Assembly (NCBI GenBank): GCA_029931995.1
Contig: JAOZQX010000101.1
Span: forward strand, 1 to 5,828
Direction: 5' to 3'
Length of the DNA: 5,828 bases
DNA from: Bacteroidales bacterium
GTDB taxonomy: Bacteria; Bacteroidota; Bacteroidia; Bacteroidales; GCA-2711565
The position numbers and the translations under genes are program-made. The notes under the pieces are model-generated. The model saw nothing but the letters and a program-made list of their open reading frames with translations. It searched no databases and had not been told where the DNA came from. This document shows positions 1 through 3,815 of the stretch, in pieces (the first letter of the stretch is position 1; every line of letters starts with the position of its first letter).

Positions 1-8
1 TTAGTTAT

Positions 9-16
9 CAAATCTA
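9..16 (-). promoter_or_regulatory. candidate -7 promoter element facing out of the window
   Basis: On the minus strand these bases read TAGATTTG, an exact match to the Bacteroidota -7 consensus TAnnTTTG. It points leftward, so it would drive a gene beyond the left edge, divergent from the amidase. No convincing -33 TTG/TTTG lies at the usual spacing, because the upstream DNA is almost pure A/T. In such A/T-rich DNA a chance match is quite possible. Confidence 0.3.
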
Positions 17-54
17 TTAAATAAAATATAAAAATCATTAAATAAAATATAAAA
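16..54. repeat. two direct copies of an 18-bp A/T-only unit in the amidase leader
   Basis: The unit attaaataaaatataaaa occurs exactly at 16-33 and again at 37-54, separated by 3 bases (period 21 bp, two helical turns). The second copy ends at the base just before the GTG start of the amidase. The 21-bp period puts both copies on the same helix face. This could be an UP-element-like or protein-binding A-tract array, an unstructured A-rich ribosome-loading leader (Bacteroidota rely little on Shine-Dalgarno pairing), or just a local slippage duplication. No TAnnTTTG promoter element is visible on the plus strand here. Confidence 0.7.
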
Positions 55-1137
55 GTGAAACGAAGTATATTTCTTTTTGTTATCCTGATTATTTGTCCGT
101 TGATAAGTTTAAGTCAAACAACCGGTTATATAAAAACGGTTGTTATAGATGCAGGCCATGGGGGTAAGGATCCCGGCGCTTCGGGAAAAAACTCGAAAGA
201 AAAGCACATTGCTTTGTCAATAGCCTTGAAAACAGGGTCTTATATTGAGAGAAACTTTCCTGATGTCAAGGTAATTTATACGCGAAAAACCGATCGTTTT
301 ATCCCTTTACATAAGCGAGCTAAGATAGCCAATGATGCAAAAGCCGACTTATTTATATCAATTCATTGCAATGCCAACCTTTCTTCGAGAGTTTATGGAA
401 CTGAAACTTATGTAATGGGTTTGCATAAAAGTCAGGCAAACCTTGAAGTTGCCCAAAAAGAAAATGCAAGTATTTTACATGAAGAAGATTATATGGAGCA
501 TTATGAAGGATTTAATCCCAGTTCTCCTGAAGCTTATATTATTTTCAGCTTATATCAACATGCAAATTTAGACCAAAGTTTAGATGTTGCAGCCAGGGTT
601 CAGAAACAGTTTAAAGAAAGAGTTGGATTGCGTGATCGAGGAGTTTATCAGGCGGGTTTCATGGTTTTGTATCAAACTACCATGCCAGGTATTTTGGTTG
701 AAACCGGTTATTTAAGTAATTCAAAAGACGAAAAATATTTACTTTCAAAAAACGGACAGGTTTATATTGCTTCGGCCATTTATAGGGCTTTTAAAGAATA
801 TAAACTAGAGAATGAAAAAAACATACAGCCCCTTTCTTCAGTTGCTTTGGCCACTTCCGAAAACAAGGAAATCCAAAATATTGTTTTCAGGGTTCAAATT
901 GCTTCATCCTCAAGAGATATAAAAGATTATAGAAAATATAAGGATTTGGGAAAGATTTTTGTTTATGAACACAATGGTTTAAATAAATACTGCATTGGTG
1001 AAGAAAAAAATATAAAAAATGCCATTGAATTAAAAAATATGATGCGGGAAAGGAAATTTAAAGATGCTTTTGTCGTTTCTTTTTTAAACGGGGAAAGGAT
1101 TTCTGTTGAACACGCACAGAAATTGCTGAAAAAATAA
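55..1137 (+). CDS. secreted zinc N-acetylmuramoyl-L-alanine amidase (Amidase_3) with C-terminal SPOR-like domain
   Basis: The 360-aa protein should cleave the amide bond between N-acetylmuramic acid and L-Ala of the stem peptide in periplasmic peptidoglycan, as AmiA/B/C do during daughter-cell separation. Residues 1-20 form a signal peptide (hydrophobic 5-19). The Amidase_3 domain spans about 27-247. Visible zinc ligands are H35 (DAGHGG), E49 (in SKEK) and H104 (SIHCNA), and the catalytic glutamate is E216 (LVETGYLSN), so the active site looks complete. A long segment, about 120-180, sits where family members carry the insertion that holds the autoinhibitory helix in AmiB/C, suggesting the enzyme needs an activator. 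Residues 277-348 (starting FRVQIAS, ending AFVVSFLNG) resemble a SPOR domain, which binds glycan strands stripped of peptides at the septum. The start is GTG: it gives the signal peptide and no in-frame ATG occurs until about codon 121. The MCE gene follows 28 bp later. Arg codons are mostly AGA/AGG/CGA. Confidence 0.93.
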   Translation: MKRSIFLFVILIICPLISLSQTTGYIKTVVIDAGHGGKDPGASGKNSKEKHIALSIALKTGSYIERNFPDVKVIYTRKTDRFIPLHKRAKIANDAKADLFISIHCNANLSSRVYGTETYVMGLHKSQANLEVAQKENASILHEEDYMEHYEGFNPSSPEAYIIFSLYQHANLDQSLDVAARVQKQFKERVGLRDRGVYQAGFMVLYQTTMPGILVETGYLSNSKDEKYLLSKNGQVYIASAIYRAFKEYKLENEKNIQPLSSVALATSENKEIQNIVFRVQIASSSRDIKDYRKYKDLGKIFVYEHNGLNKYCIGEEKNIKNAIELKNMMRERKFKDAFVVSFLNGERISVEHAQKLLKK

Positions 1138-1138
1138 T

Positions 1139-1146
1139 TACATTTG
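1139..1146 (+). promoter_or_regulatory. candidate -7 element (TACATTTG) for the MCE gene
   Basis: TACATTTG matches the Bacteroidota TAnnTTTG consensus exactly. It starts 2 bases after the amidase stop codon and ends 19 bases before the GTG of the MCE gene. A start point about 5-7 bases downstream would give a leader of roughly 12-15 bases. No -33 TTG at standard spacing is evident; the nearest TTG (1123-1125) leaves only a 13-bp spacer. The same octamer precedes the OstA-like and gatE genes. The MCE gene may therefore have its own promoter as well as read-through from the amidase gene. Confidence 0.45.
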
Positions 1147-1165
1147 TTATTAAAAAACTTTAGGT

Positions 1166-2113
1166 GTGAAATTATCACGTGAACTAAAAGTCGGTACCTT
1201 ATTCATTCTTGGATTAGCCTTATTATTTTGGGGTTATAATTTTTTAAAAGGGAAGAATGTTTTCAAATCAGAGCGGGTTTTTTATGCAATTTACGAAAAT
1301 GTAAGTGGCTTAAACTCATCCAATGTGGTTTCAATTAATGGTTTGGAAGTTGGTCAGGTAAAGGATGTATATTTTGAGGAAAATTTTTCGGGGCATGTTG
1401 TGGTCGTGCTTTCGGTGAATTCAAATTTCCCCATCCCTAAAAATTCGATTGCTCGAATTTTTAGCTCAGATTTAATGGGCTCGAAAGAAGTGGCTATTGT
1501 TTTGGGCAATTCAAAGGAAATGGTTATTTCGGGCGACACTTTGATGTCGGATTCGGAGGCCTCTCTGAAAGAAGAGGTAAATCGTCAGGTTCAACCATTA
1601 AGAAAAAAAGCGGAAGATTTATTAGGTTCAATAGACTCAGCTGCAACTATCGTAACTACAATTTTCAATGAAAGTGCCCGCGAAAATCTTACCAATAGCT
1701 TTGCAAGTATTGAAAAAACATTCTACGCATTACAACATACTACCATGAAAATGGACACAATGGTGAGAACCGAATCAAATCGTTTGTCGCATATCATTGC
1801 CAATATGGAGTCCATCACCACTAAGCTCGATGAAAATAAAGATGATATATCGAATATTATTACAAATTTTTCGAATATTTCGGATTCGCTGGTAAAAGCT
1901 GATATGGCAACAACTTTTATAAATGCCAATAAAGCAATTGGAGAATTAGCTTTAATTATGGAAAAAATTAATAGAGGGGAGGGTTCTATCGGAGCCTTGG
2001 TTCATAATGACTCACTTTATTTTCATATTGAAAAATCGATGGCTGATTTGAATAAATTACTGGAGGATATTAAAAAGCATCCGAAAAAATACGTTCGTTT
2101 AACAATTTTCTAA
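1166..2113 (+). CDS. mlaD: MCE/MlaD-like inner-membrane-anchored lipid-transport protein
   Basis: The 315-aa protein belongs to the MCE family, whose members form hexameric rings or tubes in the periplasm that pass phospholipids between inner and outer membranes with an MlaEF-type ABC transporter. Residues 1-7 are a short cytoplasmic start and 8-26 one transmembrane helix. The MCE beta-barrel domain spans about 36-117, with the typical GLNSSNVVSINGLEVGQV and DLMGSKEV blocks. Residues 132-305 are mostly helical and coiled-coil-like, as in MlaD/PqiB-type tubes. The C-terminus keeps the Bacteroidota pattern GEGSIGALVHNDSLY followed by a Lys-rich end. The GTG start gives the conserved MKLSRELKVG opening; the next in-frame ATG is near codon 104, inside the MCE domain. 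The gene lies 28 bp behind the amidase and its TAA overlaps the stop of the convergent OstA-like gene. No mlaE or mlaF is in the window, so the ABC partner must be encoded elsewhere. The symbol reflects family membership only. Confidence 0.9.
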   Translation: MKLSRELKVGTLFILGLALLFWGYNFLKGKNVFKSERVFYAIYENVSGLNSSNVVSINGLEVGQVKDVYFEENFSGHVVVVLSVNSNFPIPKNSIARIFSSDLMGSKEVAIVLGNSKEMVISGDTLMSDSEASLKEEVNRQVQPLRKKAEDLLGSIDSAATIVTTIFNESARENLTNSFASIEKTFYALQHTTMKMDTMVRTESNRLSHIIANMESITTKLDENKDDISNIITNFSNISDSLVKADMATTFINANKAIGELALIMEKINRGEGSIGALVHNDSLYFHIEKSMADLNKLLEDIKKHPKKYVRLTIF

Positions 2114-2137
2114 AGCTTGTTAAAGATTTCTTTTTTT
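2098..2137. terminator. candidate bidirectional terminator centred on the overlapping stop codons
   Basis: TTTAACAA (2098-2105) and TTGTTAAA (2117-2124) are exact inverted copies. Inside them, 2107-2109 can pair with 2113-2115 (one G-T pair), leaving a 3-base loop, so the whole hairpin is symmetric about base 2111. On the plus strand it is followed by GATTTC and a run of seven T (2131-2137). On the minus strand a run of six T (complement of 2084-2089) follows after 8 bases. The stem is A/T-rich with a single G-C pair in the outer 8 bp, so it is thermodynamically weak. Position and symmetry favour termination of both convergent genes, but efficiency is doubtful. Confidence 0.45.
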
Positions 2138-3627
2138 GATTTTGGCCTCATTTTATCTAACCATTGAAACCCTTTTAATATTTGATCTTCTAAGCTAATA
2201 TCTAATTCGGGATATAAAACTGCTGTTGGCTTACTAAGGTATAAAATGCTAACAATTTGTTGATCTTCAAGTAATATCACCATATTGCTAGATCGTGCCT
2301 TATTGACACCCACCAATTCTTTTGTTTCTTCTTCTCTGATATAATACACTGTTTCGGAATTTCCGTTAACCGTGATTTTATACATCTCATTATTTTTAAA
2401 ATATGCAATAATATCTCGCCCTTTTATTTGGTTGTCTGTTTGCAGGCTGTCGACAGATACAATAAATGCAGATTTGTTTAAAACCAACGAATCCATGGTC
2501 TGATTGGTCATAAATATTTTCATAAACTCGCTGGTTAATTGATTCTTTTCCGACCATAAAATTGGTTGATCGTACATTGAGATAATAGAATCATTCAAAT
2601 CGTAAACCAACGAATCGCAAGCTCCTTGCATATCTTTTCTGTAAAACTTTGATTTATTGTAAGCCAATAATAAATCAGCTTTATCGGCTGTATCAAAGAG
2701 TATTTTAAGGGTGTCAGAGTGTAGAAACAAGGAATCATTTTTGCCAACTAAAGTTGCAAAAGCGCTATCTGTAACATAGGCAAACCCTTGTTGCATAACA
2801 TATTCTACGGTTTGACCTTCAACAACCACTTCTTTTTCGGTGTCCATTAAAACAGCGTTTTTTGTAGCATAGCCGTATTCTCTTCCTTTATCAAAAAAAA
2901 CGGAATCGCCATAAATAATTTGCTGTTTATGCTGAACAGTTGCATGTTTTTTTAGGCTTGTAATATTATTTTTGGTGTCTGACCAGCCTTTATAGGCAAA
3001 CATAAAATCAGCTTCTCCTTTGAGTGTCGAATAACCATTGAATTGGATAAATTCGGTTTCAGAATTATATTTTAATGTGTCTGATTTTATTAAGTAATCA
3101 GGAGTAGTAACAACAACATCCTTCCTAAAAAAGAAATCCTTAAGGGCGCTATAATATTCTCCAACCTGGCTGGTCAACTCGTTTTCACCATCAACAACTC
3201 TTCCTCCCTGATCAAAGACCCCCTTCCTGCCTTGTCTGAAATATATTAAATGATCGGTATATAAAGTAGTTTTATCATCAACCAATTTAACATTTCCAAA
3301 AACGTGTGTAATCCGGGTGTTTCCATCATAAGTTAAACGATTGCCGTGAAGTTGAATCGAATCACTCATCAAGGTATAAATATGTCCGTAAGCTTTAAAT
3401 GTATTGTGTTGTCTGTTCAATTCAGCAGAGTCACAATAAAAAGTGGTGCTGTCGTGAATTAAAATTACATTCCCGCTCAGAAAATTAATTGTAACTCCAT
3501 TAATATTCTCCCCAATAAATTTATCGGCTTGCTCTAGTTTAATCACAGCTTTTTCCTTAGAACTTCCACAAAAAGGTGTGAAAAAAACAAATAGGAATAC
3601 AAGTATTATGGACGACCTTAGATGCAT
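2110..3627 (-). CDS. OstA-like (LptA/LptD N-terminal jellyroll type) LPS-transport protein
   Basis: The 505-aa periplasmic protein resembles the Bacteroidota OstA-like family (OstA_2), related to LptA and the N-terminal part of LptD, which build the beta-jellyroll bridge carrying lipopolysaccharide across the periplasm. Residues 1-20 are a signal sequence. About 40-310 hold repeated short beta-strand units of the form hydrophobic-DSxxL or DTLxY (CDSAEL 65-70, SDSIQL 88-93, LTYDGNTR 98-105, SDTLKY 182-187, GDSVFF 240-245, SDTLKI 304-309). The C-terminal half carries the family blocks DMQGACDSLVYDL (332-344), QPILWSEKNQL (354-364), the NQIKGRD block (399-405) and TVNGNSETVYY (419-429). ATG at 3627 is preferred. 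A TTG at 3660 would add 11 residues before the signal peptide and place the promoter-like element at 3649-3656 inside the coding region. The gene converges on the MCE gene with a 4-bp overlap. The cysteine at residue 20 sits in a poor lipobox (TPFC), so lipidation is uncertain. Confidence 0.85.
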   Translation of the reverse strand: MHLRSSIILVFLFVFFTPFCGSSKEKAVIKLEQADKFIGENINGVTINFLSGNVILIHDSTTFYCDSAELNRQHNTFKAYGHIYTLMSDSIQLHGNRLTYDGNTRITHVFGNVKLVDDKTTLYTDHLIYFRQGRKGVFDQGGRVVDGENELTSQVGEYYSALKDFFFRKDVVVTTPDYLIKSDTLKYNSETEFIQFNGYSTLKGEADFMFAYKGWSDTKNNITSLKKHATVQHKQQIIYGDSVFFDKGREYGYATKNAVLMDTEKEVVVEGQTVEYVMQQGFAYVTDSAFATLVGKNDSLFLHSDTLKILFDTADKADLLLAYNKSKFYRKDMQGACDSLVYDLNDSIISMYDQPILWSEKNQLTSEFMKIFMTNQTMDSLVLNKSAFIVSVDSLQTDNQIKGRDIIAYFKNNEMYKITVNGNSETVYYIREEETKELVGVNKARSSNMVILLEDQQIVSILYLSKPTAVLYPELDISLEDQILKGFQWLDKMRPKSKKEIFNKL

Positions 3628-3648
3628 ACTGCTGTTAGATTTAAAATA

Positions 3649-3656
3649 CAAATGTA
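3649..3656 (-). promoter_or_regulatory. candidate -7 element (TACATTTG) for the OstA-like gene
   Basis: The minus strand reads TACATTTG, an exact TAnnTTTG match, ending 21 bases before the preferred ATG at 3627. The transcript would have a leader of about 15 bases and would exclude the alternative TTG start at 3660, which supports the shorter protein. No clear -33 TTG/TTTG is visible at 17-23 bp upstream. Confidence 0.45.
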
Positions 3657-3698
3657 CCAATTTTTTAATCGATGGTGTAGAAATTTATTTACATAAAA

Positions 3699-3712
3699 CA
3701 AAACCGGTTTTG
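3699..3712. promoter_or_regulatory. 14-bp perfect palindrome in the divergent intergenic region, possible operator
   Basis: CAAAACCGGTTTTG is perfectly self-complementary and lies within the 188-bp gap between the divergent OstA-like and gatE genes, 43 bp upstream of the leftward -7 element and 58 bp upstream of the rightward one. Symmetry and position suit a dimeric regulator. As an RNA hairpin it would have no loop, so a DNA site is more plausible. No regulator can be named from it. Confidence 0.4.
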
Positions 3713-3756
3713 AGCAAATAAATTGTCGATATTATTCGAATTTATGAATACATTTT

Positions 3757-3802
3757 TGGATATTATCCTTACATTTGGGGCTTTAAAAAATTGTAATATC
3801 CA
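3757..3802. promoter_or_regulatory. 9-bp inverted repeat bracketing the gatE -7 element
   Basis: TGGATATTA (3757-3765) and TAATATCCA (3794-3802) are exact inverted copies, one just upstream of the TACATTTG element and the other in the presumed leader, with centres 37 bp apart. The left copy also overlaps an 11-bp local palindrome, GGATATTATCC (3758-3768). Two sites flanking a promoter core could bind a repressor. The left arm should be upstream of the transcript start, so an mRNA hairpin is unlikely. Chance occurrence in A/T-rich DNA cannot be excluded. Confidence 0.3.
3770..3777 (+). promoter_or_regulatory. candidate -7 element (TACATTTG) for gatE
   Basis: TACATTTG matches TAnnTTTG exactly and ends 38 bases before the gatE ATG, leaving a leader of about 30 bases. 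A near-copy, TACATTTTTG, begins exactly 21 bp upstream at 3749. A -33 TTG at normal spacing is not evident; TTTG at 3755-3758 leaves only an 11-bp spacer. Confidence 0.45.
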
Positions 3803-3815
3803 GATTTGACAGAAC

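Noticed and set aside
1..15. Stop codons at the left edge (TAG at 2-4, or TAA/TGA read on the minus strand) as the end of an upstream gene
   Set aside because: Fifteen A/T-rich bases give stops in any frame by chance; no coding evidence can be drawn from them.
963..1178. 71-codon minus-strand frame over the end of the amidase
   Set aside because: Phe/Ser/Asn-rich translation typical of the reverse of Lys-rich coding DNA; it covers the SPOR-like segment and the MCE start.
1354..1539. 61-codon minus-strand frame in the MCE domain
   Set aside because: Shadow of the conserved MCE coding frame, with no start context.
1723..1929. 68-codon minus-strand frame in the MCE helical region
   Set aside because: Reverse of a helical coding stretch, no promoter-like element or family resemblance.
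2124..2135. AAAGA-TT-TCTTT as a separate terminator stem
   Set aside because: A 2-base loop cannot form; the larger symmetric hairpin at 2098-2124 explains the region better.
3721..3742. Imperfect inverted repeat AATTgTCGA / TCGAATT
   Set aside because: Pairing needs a 2-base bulge and is A/T-rich; no T-run or promoter box is linked to it, so it is likely chance.
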